Program-made: the position numbers and the translations under genes | In this document: piece after piece, positions 35,540 through 45,676 of the stretch | Numbering within the stretch: the first letter of the stretch is position 1 | How the letters are laid out: each line of letters starts with the position of its first letter | Notes under the pieces: model-generated | What the model saw: the letters and a program-made list of their open reading frames with translations, nothing else | Told to the model about the DNA's origin: nothing | Database searches by the model: none | NCBI GenBank assembly: GCA_028704885.1 | Contig: JAQWEN010000001.1 | Location: 434,001-498,000, forward strand | Source: Candidatus Shapirobacteria bacterium | Lineage (GTDB): Bacteria > Patescibacteria > Microgenomatia > UBA12405 | Direction: 5' to 3' | DNA length: 64,000 nucleotides

Positions 35540-36716
35540 AAAAAAATGAACCGATGATACCTAATAAAAGGAGTATTTGATGAATCTGCTGTTGTAAAAG
35601 AGATGGATTAATTGACGTTTTTAATTTGATTAATTGAAAAGGTGAAGTAATATCAATAAAGGCTGAATCGATTGGAATTAAATGGCCCCAAAAAAGGAAA
35701 TTATCATTAAAGAGAAAAATATAAATGTAAATTAAAATAAAAAATAATATTAAATATAATTTATTAAAAATTTTAGAATTGATAAAAATTATTAAAATAA
35801 AAGGAAAAAACCAAATTAACCATTGGGGATGAAATTTAACTAAACCAATAAAAATTAAAAATGTTTGAGTGACAGCCAACTCAAATTTATATTTTGATTT
35901 AGAGAAAATATAATTTATTAAAATTAATAAATATAAAATTGGGAAGATTGGTAAATTTAATAGTTTGTATTCTAATATTTTTTGAGTTAGACCGGAACCT
36001 AAAAATGAACTAATAAAAGTGTTTTGGTTTATAAAAGGAATAACTGTAATAATTAATGGTATTAAGGAAAAACAACAATATTTTAAGTGTTTTAAAATGT
36101 TTTTCGGTTCATAAAAAAAGATAAATGCAACAAAAATAATGGGATACATTTTTAAGGCAATTGCCAGACCAATTGATAGATAAGAAAAAAGTAATTTTTG
36201 TTTTCTTAAGAAATAAAAAGAAAGAACTGTTAAAAAAGTCGGCAGAATATCGAAATTTCCCAAGACATATATCAAATAAATGGAAATAGGATTAAACAGC
36301 CAAAAATAAAAAATTTTTGAATTATTAAAAATTTTTAAAAGTAAAATAGCTAGGCCAATATCTAAAATAAGATAGGGAATCTTAAGTAAAAACATATAAT
36401 AGATAATATTAATGTAGTTGTTTTTATTTTCACCCCAGTCATTTAACCAAAGATAAAAATCGTTACCTAGAAATGGTTTAGTAATGGCTTGGGTGATACC
36501 AAAAGTGTAATAAGTTAGAGGTAAATAATTAAAAGTGTCTTTGTAGCCTAAGGTTGATTTATTTTGAGAAAGATATTCATAAATATTAAAAATTCCACGA
36601 GATAAAAATTGAAAATGATAATGCTGTGACTTAATATCAGGATGATAAAAAAAAGGCATTATTAAAACACGAATCAAAATTGCCAAGAACAATATTTTTT
36701 TATATTTTGACAGCAC
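35523..36716 (-). CDS. Multi-pass membrane glycosyltransferase, GT87-like (DUF2029-type)
   Basis: A 397-residue membrane protein starting at GTG. The first loop has an acidic residue in FYHPDIKSQHYHF (Asp27), the usual GT-C position. Then come FNYLPLTYYTFGI and FWLFNPISIYLIYVLGNFD, the latter characteristic of GT87/PIG-M-like mannosyltransferases, and FHPQWLIWFFPF near residue 300. Family members use polyprenyl-phosphate mannose outside the membrane. Two relatives lie at 39831-41126 and 53788-54999. TAGAAT lies 6 bases upstream of the GTG. Confidence 0.78.
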   Translation of the reverse strand: MLSKYKKILFLAILIRVLIMPFFYHPDIKSQHYHFQFLSRGIFNIYEYLSQNKSTLGYKDTFNYLPLTYYTFGITQAITKPFLGNDFYLWLNDWGENKNNYINIIYYMFLLKIPYLILDIGLAILLLKIFNNSKIFYFWLFNPISIYLIYVLGNFDILPTFLTVLSFYFLRKQKLLFSYLSIGLAIALKMYPIIFVAFIFFYEPKNILKHLKYCCFSLIPLIITVIPFINQNTFISSFLGSGLTQKILEYKLLNLPIFPILYLLILINYIFSKSKYKFELAVTQTFLIFIGLVKFHPQWLIWFFPFILIIFINSKIFNKLYLILFFILIYIYIFLFNDNFLFWGHLIPIDSAFIDITSPFQLIKLKTSINPSLLQQQIHQILLLLGIIGSFFYAKKK

Positions 36717-36722
36717 TGCTTA

Positions 36723-36728
36723 ATTCTA
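36723..36728 (-). promoter_or_regulatory. Candidate -10 box 6 bases upstream of GTG (leaderless-type)
   Basis: TAGAAT on the - strand, then taagca and the GTG at 36716. No Shine-Dalgarno-like sequence and no good -35. Confidence 0.4.
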
Positions 36729-36751
36729 CCTCGAAAATGTTAAACTTGACC

Positions 36752-38404
36752 ATGTGGAAGAAAAATTATATTTTAATATTAATTTTAATTCTAGCCATAT
36801 TTTTGAGGTTTTTTAGATTGGATTACTTGGAACTTTTTGGAGATGAAATAGACGCAGGATACCAATCCTATTCGTTACTGGAAACAGGACGGGATTATAA
36901 AGGTCATTTGTTACCGTTATACGCTCAAAGCTTTTCTGAATGGAGAGCACCAATGATGATGTATTTTATGATTCCATTTATTAAAATATTTGGATTGAAC
37001 GAATTTGGAGTAAGAAGTTATTCAGCATTTTTTGGAATAGTAAGTATATTGGGAATTTATTTTTTATTAATGAAAATTGGTGTCAAAAAGAAAATATCTT
37101 TAATGACGGTTTTTTTGATAACTATTTTACCTTGGCATATTCAATATAGCCGATCTGCTTTTGAAGTTACATTAATGTCTAGTTTTATTATTTGGGGAAG
37201 TTATTTTTTGATTGATTATTTTAATAAACATAAATTTTATAAATTATTTTTGGCGGCTGTTTTATTATCTTTAAGTTTTTATACCTATAATACGGCTAAT
37301 ATTTATGTTCCGTTATTAATATTGATTATTTTTACTGGAAGAAAATTTTTTACTAAAGAAAAGATATTTAAACCGGCCTTCAAATTACTAATAATAATGT
37401 TTGTTTTAAGTTTGCCAATTTTATATCAAATTTTTTTTGGAACTGGAGCAGAAAGATTTAAAAAAGTTTCACTTTTTAATAACGATAATTTAGTATCAGA
37501 AATAAATGATTATCGAAAACAGCAAAATTATTCATTAGTGTCAAAAATTTTTTATAATAAAGTTGTTTATTCTGTCAGAATAATCGGAGCTAACTATTTA
37601 AATGCCTTTAGTTCTGATTATTTGTTTGGTATGGGTGATGTGACATTTAGACATTCTTTACATAAAACAGGTAATTTATTTTGGGTTTATGGAATATTTT
37701 TAATTGTAGGAATTATATTTTTTATTAAAAATAAAAAGAAAAATTTTGGAGATTATTTCATGTTGGGTTTTTTAATTATTTCTCCTATTCCGTCAAGTCT
37801 AACAATAGATGGAGCTTATCATGCGACTAGATTATTTTTGATGTTTTTTCCGTTGGCTTATTTTGCTGCAATCGGATTTTGTCGGTTATTTGAGTATAAA
37901 AAATATATTGGAGTATTTTTATCTTTAATATTGTTTTTTGAATTTAGTTATTTTCAATATTATTACTGGAATTCATATAAACAGGATTCTTGGCGCTGGT
38001 GGCATTATGGATATAAAGAGATAATGAAATCAGTGGTTGAATTAGAAAATGATTATGAAAAGGTTTTAATTGAAAATACTTATGAACCAGCTTTGCCAAG
38101 GTATTTATTTTGGTCAAAATATAATCCCCAAAGGGTTTTTTCTTTAAAGGATCAGAATAATGAAAAAATAGATGGATTTGAAGGCTTTTGTTTAGATAAT
38201 AAAGATTGTTTTGTAAATTTTGGAGACGGAATTTTTAATGTTAAAAATATGGTTAATAATCATCTCTATATGATTAGTCAGTCTTTAAATATCGGTGGTG
38301 ATTGGTATTGGAATGAAAATCCACCAGCAGGGGTTAAAGTTTTAAAAACAGTAAGAAATCCAATTGGAGAACCATTGTTTTATTTAATAACAAAAAATTA
38401 CTGA
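36752..38404 (+). CDS. GT-C membrane glycosyltransferase, PMT/ArnT-like (GT39)
   Basis: About 550 residues from the ATG that opens MWKKNYILIL; a longer frame starting at a TTG at 36680 would intrude into the divergent gene, and an ATG at 36737 is also possible. Asp31-Glu32 lies in LFGDEIDAGYQSYS, then TGRDYKGHLLPLY. QYSRSAFEV takes the place of FSRGAWE. The C-terminal domain (ENTYEPALPRYLFWSKYNPQ) resembles that of the GT39 gene at 30149-31894. It ends 7 bases inside the convergent gene. Probable outer-face sugar transferase. Confidence 0.86.
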   Translation: MWKKNYILILILILAIFLRFFRLDYLELFGDEIDAGYQSYSLLETGRDYKGHLLPLYAQSFSEWRAPMMMYFMIPFIKIFGLNEFGVRSYSAFFGIVSILGIYFLLMKIGVKKKISLMTVFLITILPWHIQYSRSAFEVTLMSSFIIWGSYFLIDYFNKHKFYKLFLAAVLLSLSFYTYNTANIYVPLLILIIFTGRKFFTKEKIFKPAFKLLIIMFVLSLPILYQIFFGTGAERFKKVSLFNNDNLVSEINDYRKQQNYSLVSKIFYNKVVYSVRIIGANYLNAFSSDYLFGMGDVTFRHSLHKTGNLFWVYGIFLIVGIIFFIKNKKKNFGDYFMLGFLIISPIPSSLTIDGAYHATRLFLMFFPLAYFAAIGFCRLFEYKKYIGVFLSLILFFEFSYFQYYYWNSYKQDSWRWWHYGYKEIMKSVVELENDYEKVLIENTYEPALPRYLFWSKYNPQRVFSLKDQNNEKIDGFEGFCLDNKDCFVNFGDGIFNVKNMVNNHLYMISQSLNIGGDWYWNENPPAGVKVLKTVRNPIGEPLFYLITKNY

Positions 38405-39843
38405 TTTCTTATTTGAAGGTAATAATATTTTATATCTATGTTTAGATTTGTCATACCTTCAATGTAACTTCTATTGGTTAAAAGAATCGATCCTGGAGGT
38501 GGTAGTAAGTCTGGATTAATGTAATTTAAATTATCTGTAAAATAAATAGATTCAAAAAAATTATTAGAAATATTAGTGGCCATATACGGTTTTAGATTAA
38601 GTTCTTCAGATTTAGTTTTTAATTTTTTGAATGATAAATAAGGTTTTAGATCGCCAAGAAAATTTTGGGTCAATTTGCGATAGTCGCCATAATAATGATG
38701 AAGGAAGTCGTAATAATTGGCTAGAGATAAAAATAAAACAATAAAAATAACAATTTTTTTATAATTAGCACTTATTTTTACTAAATATTGAAAACCGTAA
38801 GTGCAAATAATGGCGTAAAAAGGAATAAGACACATTAGACGGCTGGCACGATGAACTGAGTTAACAGAACCATAGAGAAGTGGAGTGGTAAAGAATATGA
38901 GAAGAATGAAACGAGAAAATTTATTAGTTTTGATTGATTTATATATTCCAATAAAAAACAATGGCATTGAGGCAAGGAGAAAGAAACCATGATAGCCAGT
39001 GGAATGAAAAAGGAGTTCATCCCCTTTTATAAAAAGAAAAGTGAGATCGTAACTGGAAAAATAAGGATATAAAAAATTATATAAATTATCAAAAACAGGT
39101 CTGGCTCCACCAAAAATAGCACCTGGATAATAATGGTTTAATAACGGTGAAATTAAGAAAAAAGGTAAAGAGAATAGACTGAATATAAAAAATTGTTTAA
39201 TATTTTTTAAGATTGGATTTTTAAAAATGTAAATTAAAGATAATAAATACCAAATCGGAAAGACAGCCCGCATGCCCTTGTAAGTATAAAAATTAATACC
39301 TAAAGAAAGAGCGGAAACAATTAGAAATTTGATATTTTTATTTTTTTCGTAAAGATAAAGAAAATAAAACCAGATAATAGCAAAAGGTATAGTCATAATA
39401 TTGTCTAAACCCATATGACTTTGAATCATTATTAGAGGTGTGGTGAGAAATATTAAAACAGTTAATAAAGAATATTTTTGATCGAAAACTTTTCTGGCAA
39501 ATTTATAGAGTAAAAAGGAAGACAATAAAGTAATTAAGATAGAACTAAAACGAAGGAGAAAAACTGAAGGTTTGAAAAGCCAAAATAAAAAAGCTAAATA
39601 ATATTGAGTAATTGGCTGTTTCCAGTCGGTACCATTATTGGCTAAAACAAAAAGAGGAAGAAATCGGCCATTTTCATCATGTCCAGTTTTTGATAATAAG
39701 CTGGCATTATAACCAAAAGCAGTTTCATCGCCAGTTAGACCCATGGGGACATCAAGTAGTTTATAAGAAAAGAAAAGACATAATAAAACAGAAAATATTA
39801 AAGCAAATAAAATTGGGAAAAAATATTTCTTTATTTTGAGCAT
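38398..39843 (-). CDS. GT-C membrane glycosyltransferase, PMT/ArnT-like (GT39)
   Basis: A 481-residue, shorter member with a small C-terminal domain. Asp39-Glu40 is in LTGDETAFGYNASLL, then TGHDENGRFLPLF and GTDWKQPITQYYLAFLFW. After the fourth helix it has IMIQSHMGLDN instead of the arginine-containing motif. It is the last gene of a roughly 15-kb run on this strand (38398-53741) in which almost every gene touches the next. Confidence 0.85.
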   Translation of the reverse strand: MLKIKKYFFPILFALIFSVLLCLFFSYKLLDVPMGLTGDETAFGYNASLLSKTGHDENGRFLPLFVLANNGTDWKQPITQYYLAFLFWLFKPSVFLLRFSSILITLLSSFLLYKFARKVFDQKYSLLTVLIFLTTPLIMIQSHMGLDNIMTIPFAIIWFYFLYLYEKNKNIKFLIVSALSLGINFYTYKGMRAVFPIWYLLSLIYIFKNPILKNIKQFFIFSLFSLPFFLISPLLNHYYPGAIFGGARPVFDNLYNFLYPYFSSYDLTFLFIKGDELLFHSTGYHGFFLLASMPLFFIGIYKSIKTNKFSRFILLIFFTTPLLYGSVNSVHRASRLMCLIPFYAIICTYGFQYLVKISANYKKIVIFIVLFLSLANYYDFLHHYYGDYRKLTQNFLGDLKPYLSFKKLKTKSEELNLKPYMATNISNNFFESIYFTDNLNYINPDLLPPPGSILLTNRSYIEGMTNLNIDIKYYYLQIRNQ

Positions 39844-41126
39844 AATGATTTATTTTTAAAATTAAAACTAAAAATTTTAAGAGTAATTAATAAATTAGTT
39901 AAACTTATTAAACGAACAAAAAAATCTTGTTTTAAAATAAAGATCAATGGTTTTATATTTGGTATCCACCACCAATTATATACATTCAATAAATGAGTTA
40001 TTGATAATATAAAAAAATATTTAATGAATTTTTTGTCATAAAAACACAACATTAAAAGAGGTATGAGAGCCGGAAAGGTATACCTTTCATGCATTCTAGT
40101 CATAAACATAAAAGTAATTAAAGTTATATTAACTAAACTTAATAATAAATTTTGAATAGTATATTTTTTATATAATTTAAAACAAATTATTAAATAAAAA
40201 ATTGAGCAAATTATTAAAGAAAATTGTCGATGAGAAATTAAATTAAAAATTAATGATTTGTCTAGTCTTTGCGGTAATAATCCATAAATTAGAGCCCAAA
40301 TATTCATGGCATTGGCAGTTATTTGAGGCATAGCTCCAGGTAAAATTTTAGTAGTCATTGTTTGATAAAACCAAATTAATGGGTTAATCTCAACAGGATT
40401 AAAAGGAAAACTAATTAACGAAATACAACTAAGTGAAAAAAAAATGGTTACCATTAATTCTCTTATTTTTATTTTGTTCTTTAAAAAACAAACCAATAAT
40501 ATCGGTGCCCAAATTAAAAGCGATGGTTTATACAGAACTGAAATTATAAAAAACAAGGAAGAATATATATATTTTTTTTGCCAGGCAAAATAGACACTTA
40601 AAAGAGCAAAAAAATTAACGATACTGTCTCCACTTCCCCAAACTGAACTGTTGTAAATCATTGGAGGATAAAAAGTTAATATTATGGCAATAATTTTGGC
40701 TTTTTTTTCATTAAATTGAATTTTAATAAATTTAAAACTTGTATAAATAATTAAAATATCAAAAATTATCATTGGAAATTTAAGTAAAATTTGATTTCCA
40801 TTTAGAAAAAACCATTCCATAAATTTTGAAGGAAAAATTGGTATATTTACATTTAAAAACCAAAAAAAACTATGCAACAAAGAATAAATTTGTCTTACTC
40901 CTTCGATATAAAAGATATTCAACATCGGCTGGTCTGGACGGCCGTAACCACCAAAATTTATCCAGTCATAAAAGCCTCTAAAACCGAACTCTGAAGTAAA
41001 TTGTCCCCACCAATAAGTGACGGTAATATCACCATGAAAAGTCCAAGGTAAAAGTATAAATCTGACGATGAAGGTAAAAATTAAAATATGGTAAATTTTT
41101 ATTTTTTTAAAAATATTTTTTGCCAT
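39831..41126 (-). CDS. Multi-pass membrane glycosyltransferase, GT87-like
   Basis: About 431 residues from the ATG at 41126; the open frame reaches a TTG at 41141. Asp33 sits in WTFHGDITVTYWW. LTFYPPMIYNSSVWGSGDSI is the GT87-type loop and FMTRMHERYTFPALIP carries the MHERY motif common in bacterial polyprenyl-phosphate-mannose-dependent enzymes. It overlaps the GT2 gene upstream by 28 bases and the GT39 gene downstream by 13. Likely outer-leaflet mannosyl- or hexosyl-transfer. Confidence 0.82.
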   Translation of the reverse strand: MAKNIFKKIKIYHILIFTFIVRFILLPWTFHGDITVTYWWGQFTSEFGFRGFYDWINFGGYGRPDQPMLNIFYIEGVRQIYSLLHSFFWFLNVNIPIFPSKFMEWFFLNGNQILLKFPMIIFDILIIYTSFKFIKIQFNEKKAKIIAIILTFYPPMIYNSSVWGSGDSIVNFFALLSVYFAWQKKYIYSSLFFIISVLYKPSLLIWAPILLVCFLKNKIKIRELMVTIFFSLSCISLISFPFNPVEINPLIWFYQTMTTKILPGAMPQITANAMNIWALIYGLLPQRLDKSLIFNLISHRQFSLIICSIFYLIICFKLYKKYTIQNLLLSLVNITLITFMFMTRMHERYTFPALIPLLMLCFYDKKFIKYFFILSITHLLNVYNWWWIPNIKPLIFILKQDFFVRLISLTNLLITLKIFSFNFKNKSLCSK

Positions 41127-41899
41127 TTTTGACCAGACCAAATAATAAAATTAATTAAATAATAGTTTAATGGACCGTGATATTTTTTACTGCTAGGGAT
41201 AAGACGGCGCCATTGATTATTAGAATCAGCTAATTTACTACCGCTAGCTCCATGGCGATGAATAATTTGACATTGAGGATAAAAGACAACATCTTTACCA
41301 ATTTTATTTATTTTTCGACATAAGTCCATATCCTCAAAATAGAAAAAATATTTTTCATTCCAAGCACCAATTGATTTAAAAAATGATTTACGAGTAAGAA
41401 TAAAACCGCCGGAAACAGCCCAAACCTTAATTGGGTTTTTAGTGCTGGGAATATATTTAGAATATGAATTTTTTTGATTTAACCAAAATTCTTTAAAAGC
41501 ATTAAAGGCTGATTGTTTTGGAAAAACTGAGGCTTGAGGAGTGAGATCTGGATTTAGAAATTTTGGGCCGATAATGCCAATATTTTTTTTATCTTTAAAA
41601 TAAACAAGTAAATCATTAACGGAATTATCCATTAATTCGATATCAGAATTCATAAAAATAACATATTCATTTGAAGCTTCTTTGAGGCCAATATTGTTGG
41701 CTTTGGAAAAACCTAAATTAGAATTATTCTTTATTATTTTTATATTTTTTTCTTGGGAAAGTAATTCCACTGTATTATCTGTAGATCCATTGTCAACAAG
41801 AATAATTTCTGGATTATCTAGAAATTTATTAATAGTTTGAACACATTTTTTGGTAATTTCGGCAGTATTCCAAGTGACTATTATAATAGATAATTTCAT
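41099..41899 (-). CDS. Glycosyltransferase family 2 (rhamnosyltransferase-like)
   Basis: A 266-residue compact GT-A enzyme: LSIIIVTWNTAEIT, VDNGSTDNT, metal triad NSD in IFMNSDIELM, and the acceptor motif FYFEDMDLCRKI followed by IIHRHGASG. This set is typical of WbbL/RfbF-type transferases. No membrane segments. First of six GT2/GT4 genes in a row that look like an assembly line for one glycan. Confidence 0.9.
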   Translation of the reverse strand: MKLSIIIVTWNTAEITKKCVQTINKFLDNPEIILVDNGSTDNTVELLSQEKNIKIIKNNSNLGFSKANNIGLKEASNEYVIFMNSDIELMDNSVNDLLVYFKDKKNIGIIGPKFLNPDLTPQASVFPKQSAFNAFKEFWLNQKNSYSKYIPSTKNPIKVWAVSGGFILTRKSFFKSIGAWNEKYFFYFEDMDLCRKINKIGKDVVFYPQCQIIHRHGASGSKLADSNNQWRRLIPSSKKYHGPLNYYLINFIIWSGQKWQKIFLKK

Positions 41900-41900
41900 T

Positions 41901-42779
41901 TTAATTATCAGAAAAAAGTTTAAAAAGTTCCCTGTCAGTTATTTTTGAAAAAACTATTGGAGGTTTTGATTTTTTTATTTGTTTTTTAGCGGCTCTGATA
42001 ATTTTTATATAATTTGGACCGGATAAAACACGACCAATAATGGCAAATTTATTTAGAAAAAGAAGTTGAGGATCGGTAATATTTCGCCAAACTGAAAGTA
42101 ATCGATTTCTTTCTTTGACATAATTTAAAAGACCTTTGGAAAATTTAGACATAGTTGATTCATGACGATGTTCAACAATACATTTAGGTTCCCATAAAAG
42201 GGTATAACCAGATTTCCAAGCTCTTAGACCTAAATCTAAATCTTCAGAATAAAATGGTTTATAAACTTCATCAAAACCGCCTAATTTTTGAAAAATATCT
42301 TTTCTGATTATAGAACTACCTCCAGAAAGCCAAGCAGTTATATGAGTTTTATTAATATCGATACCTGGTTCGTGTTGAAGATAGCCATTTTTCCAAAAAA
42401 TTCTGGCCCAGTTTTCGTGACCCAATTCAGCAAAACCAACTCCAAATAAATTTGGATCAGAAAAATGTTTAAGGGCATTTTTAATATAATCCTGGTGAGG
42501 GAAAATATCATTATTTAATATAACTACTAAATCACCTTTACTTTTTAAAATCGCATTATTAGAATTTTTACCGAAACCAAGATTATTTTTATTAGCAATT
42601 AATTTTAATTTTGAATATTTTTTTTGTAATTCTTTAATATAATCAATACTTTTATCTGAAGAAGCATCATCGGCAACAATAATTTCTTCGGCTTCTGGAC
42701 TGACTTTTATTACTTGTTCTAGATTTTTTTTAATTAAAGCCAAACCGTTCCAATTAGTAATAATGACTGATATTTTCAT
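41901..42779 (-). CDS. Glycosyltransferase family 2 (rhamnosyltransferase-like)
   Basis: A 292-residue enzyme of the same group as its downstream neighbour but clearly distinct: ISVIITNWNGLALI, VADDASSDKSIDY, NND in VILNNDIFPHQ, FYSEDLDLGLRAW and IVEHRHESTMSKF. The last 60 residues (after about 230) are basic and amphipathic, a possible membrane-surface contact. One base separates it from the next gene. Confidence 0.9.
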   Translation of the reverse strand: MKISVIITNWNGLALIKKNLEQVIKVSPEAEEIIVADDASSDKSIDYIKELQKKYSKLKLIANKNNLGFGKNSNNAILKSKGDLVVILNNDIFPHQDYIKNALKHFSDPNLFGVGFAELGHENWARIFWKNGYLQHEPGIDINKTHITAWLSGGSSIIRKDIFQKLGGFDEVYKPFYSEDLDLGLRAWKSGYTLLWEPKCIVEHRHESTMSKFSKGLLNYVKERNRLLSVWRNITDPQLLFLNKFAIIGRVLSGPNYIKIIRAAKKQIKKSKPPIVFSKITDRELFKLFSDN

Positions 42780-42780
42780 A

Positions 42781-43971
42781 TTATTTTTTAATCAAATCAA
42801 GAAATTCAGATTCAAAATTATCTTTTGAAAATTTTTGACATTTAAAAAGAGCTTTTTGAGACATTCTTTCTAAATCTTGGGGTGAGTCAATTAAACTTTT
42901 AGTCTTAAAAATTAATTCATCGGTAGTTTTCCATAAATAACCATCAATTCCATCTTTTATAATTTCCGGAATGCCACCTTTGGCAATGACAACAGGAACT
43001 AGTCCAGAAGCCATAGCTTCGACCACAGTCATACCGAAATGTTCGGTATTTTCTGGGTGATTATTTTCATCAACATCAAAACCAGCAGCGTGCCAATAAA
43101 TTTTTGATTTGGAATAAATTTCTTTTAAGTTTTCAAAGTTTGGATTAATAATAAATTCAATTGGTAAATCTTGAGCCTTTTTCTGTAGGTATTTAAGGTA
43201 AGAATTTTGACTTGGATCAATTAAACTACCCCCAGCCAAAATCAATTTCCAATTTTTAATATCTTCTTTTTCAAACAAAACTTTAAACGCATCGATTAAA
43301 ACATCTTGCTTTTTGGCATTTAAAACATTATCGAATCGGCCGACAGAAAGAATGACATTTTCTTTAACTTTAGAAATTTCAAATTTTTCGACATCGACAG
43401 GCGGATAAAGGACAGTAATCTTTGAAGGAATTTCATCTTGATAAAATTTGGCGGTGAATTCGGAATTACAAATTATTTTTGAAAATAAGAGTAATTTTGA
43501 TTTGGTAATAAATTTGTTAAAAATATTTTTTTTATTTAAAAAAGGGACTTGAATATGAAGAAAATTTTGCTTACCTAAAAGAATGGGAATACTGCCATCT
43601 CCTAAATAAAAAAAGAGATCATATTTACTGGTTGTTTTTAATTTGCCAACAAAATTGGTAATTTTTTGATGAATTTTTTGAGGATTAAGTGATTTATTAA
43701 TGATATTAAATAAATTTTCTTCTTCTTCAAAAAGATCAATTTGCTGTGGTTTTATTTGAAAAATATCCTTAACCAAATTAATACCTTCTAGTTTTAAAGA
43801 AAATCGTTGTTGAGCTTTTTCAATTAAATCTTGATTACCAGACCAAAATAAATCGACTTTGTATCCGTGTTCTAATAATATTTCAGCAACGGTGAGACAA
43901 TACCTTTCACCACCACCTAAAGTATCTAAATAAGGATCATAGATTGCGGCTCTTTTTACCATCAAATTCAT
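42781..43971 (-). CDS. Glycosyltransferase family 4 (ALG11-like)
   Basis: About 396 residues. The open frame extends to an ATG at 44025 inside the upstream gene; I use the ATG at 43971, 7 bases after the upstream stop, and an ATG at 43962 is equally good. AAIYDPYLDTLGGGERYCLT opens the acceptor domain, and VILSVGRFDN plus EHFGMTVVEAMASGLVPV form the donor site with an intact E-x7-E. The N-terminus resembles ALG11-type mannosyltransferases. It probably acts on a lipid-linked oligosaccharide in the cytosol. Confidence 0.87.
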   Translation of the reverse strand: MNLMVKRAAIYDPYLDTLGGGERYCLTVAEILLEHGYKVDLFWSGNQDLIEKAQQRFSLKLEGINLVKDIFQIKPQQIDLFEEEENLFNIINKSLNPQKIHQKITNFVGKLKTTSKYDLFFYLGDGSIPILLGKQNFLHIQVPFLNKKNIFNKFITKSKLLLFSKIICNSEFTAKFYQDEIPSKITVLYPPVDVEKFEISKVKENVILSVGRFDNVLNAKKQDVLIDAFKVLFEKEDIKNWKLILAGGSLIDPSQNSYLKYLQKKAQDLPIEFIINPNFENLKEIYSKSKIYWHAAGFDVDENNHPENTEHFGMTVVEAMASGLVPVVIAKGGIPEIIKDGIDGYLWKTTDELIFKTKSLIDSPQDLERMSQKALFKCQKFSKDNFESEFLDLIKK

Positions 43972-43978
43972 GATATCA

Positions 43979-44767
43979 CTAAATCTGTTTATTTTGTTTT
44001 TGTTGAATTTCCCAAAGACGGGCATAGATTAAAAATGTGTCGAAGGTTTCAAATAAAACAGAAATCCAACCAACAGTGCCATCGCGCCACATTTTTTGAA
44101 TAATAAGACGTTCCCAAATTTTAGTTAACATCATTCTAATAAAACGCCACCAAACTACTGGGGGGTGATTATTTTGAAAAAGAGCCTGGGCTTCCATATC
44201 AGTCCAAACTAAAGTTTTATTAACCATAGAATTTAAATTTCGATGAGTATAGTGAAGGAGGTCGGATTTTAAATGCTCTAGAGGGCCGATAATGAGCGGT
44301 TCTTCGTGAAGAATACCCTTATAACCTTTGAAATTTTTTCTAAGATAGAGTCTTTTGACATAGTCTGGATAAGAACCACCAAATTTAACTCTTTTACCTA
44401 AGTAATAGTTGGCGCGAGGAATGGCGTAATGAGAAATAGAATTATTTTTTAAATTTATTTTTTTAATTATTTCTTGTTTTAATTCTGGAGTAATTCTTTC
44501 ATCAGCATCAACATATAAAATCCAATCTTTAGTGGCGTTTTGAAAACCGAGATTGCGCCATTTGGAAAAATTCTTATTATATTCGTCGGTAGTTTTTATT
44601 ACCTTGATTGAAGGTATGGTTTTTTTGGCAAGAACGACAGTATCGTCAGTAGAATTAGCAGCAACAAGAATAACTTCATCAGTCCAATTGCATGACTTTA
44701 AACAATCGACAATCATCTGTTCTTCATTGCCAGCTAAAATTATAATAGAAAGGTTTTTAGTGTTCAT
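43979..44767 (-). CDS. Glycosyltransferase family 2 (WaaE/KdtX-like)
   Basis: A 262-residue enzyme with LSIIILAGNEEQMIVDCL, DEVILVAANSTDDT, and DADE in LYVDADERITPEL. GGSYPDYVKRLYLRKN and the C-terminal WRDGTVGWISVLFETFDTF follow the same plan as the genes at 21079-21906 and 45677-46612. Its ATG overlaps the preceding stop by 4 bases. Sugar specificity not assignable. Confidence 0.88.
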   Translation of the reverse strand: MNTKNLSIIILAGNEEQMIVDCLKSCNWTDEVILVAANSTDDTVVLAKKTIPSIKVIKTTDEYNKNFSKWRNLGFQNATKDWILYVDADERITPELKQEIIKKINLKNNSISHYAIPRANYYLGKRVKFGGSYPDYVKRLYLRKNFKGYKGILHEEPLIIGPLEHLKSDLLHYTHRNLNSMVNKTLVWTDMEAQALFQNNHPPVVWWRFIRMMLTKIWERLIIQKMWRDGTVGWISVLFETFDTFLIYARLWEIQQKQNKQI

Positions 44768-45672
44768 TGCCAGCTCCCCTTGTTCATTTTATGAAGATAA
44801 AGATCGATTACAGCTTGTTTTTTCCATTTTGATTGACTGAAAAATGTTTTTATTGATTCTCTAAAAATAGCCATTTTTGTTCTTAAACCAGCATATTTAT
44901 AAGCAAAATAAATTCTATTTCTAGTTATAAAGTAGTCGTGTAAGTCGCCGCCACTTTTTGAAGAAGCAGAATTAATATGCCAAATAATTGATTTAGGAAT
45001 ACAAGCCAATTTTAAATTAGATTTTTTGGCTCGCTGACAAAAATCAACATCTTCAAGATACATAAAGTAATTTTTATCCAAAAGACCGATAGTTTTAAAA
45101 ACACCTCGACTGGCCATAAGACAACAACCACTAATAAAATCAACGTCTTCATTTATTTTTTCAAATTGGCCATGATCAACCTTATCAATGCTAATATTGC
45201 TGCCATAAATATTATTCCAGTCCATTTTTCCACCCATCGACCAAATAACTTTACCCAAATCGTTTTTTTGATAGCGATCTTTATGAAACTCAAAGCCGGG
45301 AGCAAAGTAAATTTTTGGGCCTAAAATATCATAATTATTAGATTCTTTTAATAATTCTTCAATGAAATTTGGATCGACAATAACATCATTATTAATGAGA
45401 ACTATAAAATCGAAATTGTTATCAAGGGCATAATTAATACCAAAATTATTACCAACATAACCAAGATTGGCTTTGGTATTTAGAATTTTTACTAATTTAT
45501 TCTTATTATATTTTTTATTAAAAATTTCTAATGAGTTGTCTGATGAACCATTATCGACCAAAACAATTTCATAAGAAAAAGATGGATGATTTATTTTTAG
45601 AAGAGAATCAATAGTATCAACTGTAAGTTTCGGTTGTTTCCAATTTAAAACGATGATGGCAATTTTGGTCAT
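44764..45672 (-). CDS. Glycosyltransferase family 2 (rhamnosyltransferase-like)
   Basis: A 302-residue enzyme: IAIIVLNWKQPKLTVDTI, VDNGSSDNSLEI, NND in VLINNDVIVDP, YFMYLEDVDFCQRAK and IIWHINSASSKSGG. The insertion KVIWSMGGKMDWNN is a common feature of the rhamnosyltransferase branch. It ends in a basic, helical tail. Part of the tightly packed glycan operon. Confidence 0.9.
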   Translation of the reverse strand: MTKIAIIVLNWKQPKLTVDTIDSLLKINHPSFSYEIVLVDNGSSDNSLEIFNKKYNKNKLVKILNTKANLGYVGNNFGINYALDNNFDFIVLINNDVIVDPNFIEELLKESNNYDILGPKIYFAPGFEFHKDRYQKNDLGKVIWSMGGKMDWNNIYGSNISIDKVDHGQFEKINEDVDFISGCCLMASRGVFKTIGLLDKNYFMYLEDVDFCQRAKKSNLKLACIPKSIIWHINSASSKSGGDLHDYFITRNRIYFAYKYAGLRTKMAIFRESIKTFFSQSKWKKQAVIDLYLHKMNKGSWQ

Positions 45673-45676
45673 GAAA

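Noticed and set aside
36707..36712. TTGACA as a -35 box for the + strand GT39 gene
   Set aside because: No -10-like hexamer at 16-18 bases downstream, so it does not form a credible promoter.
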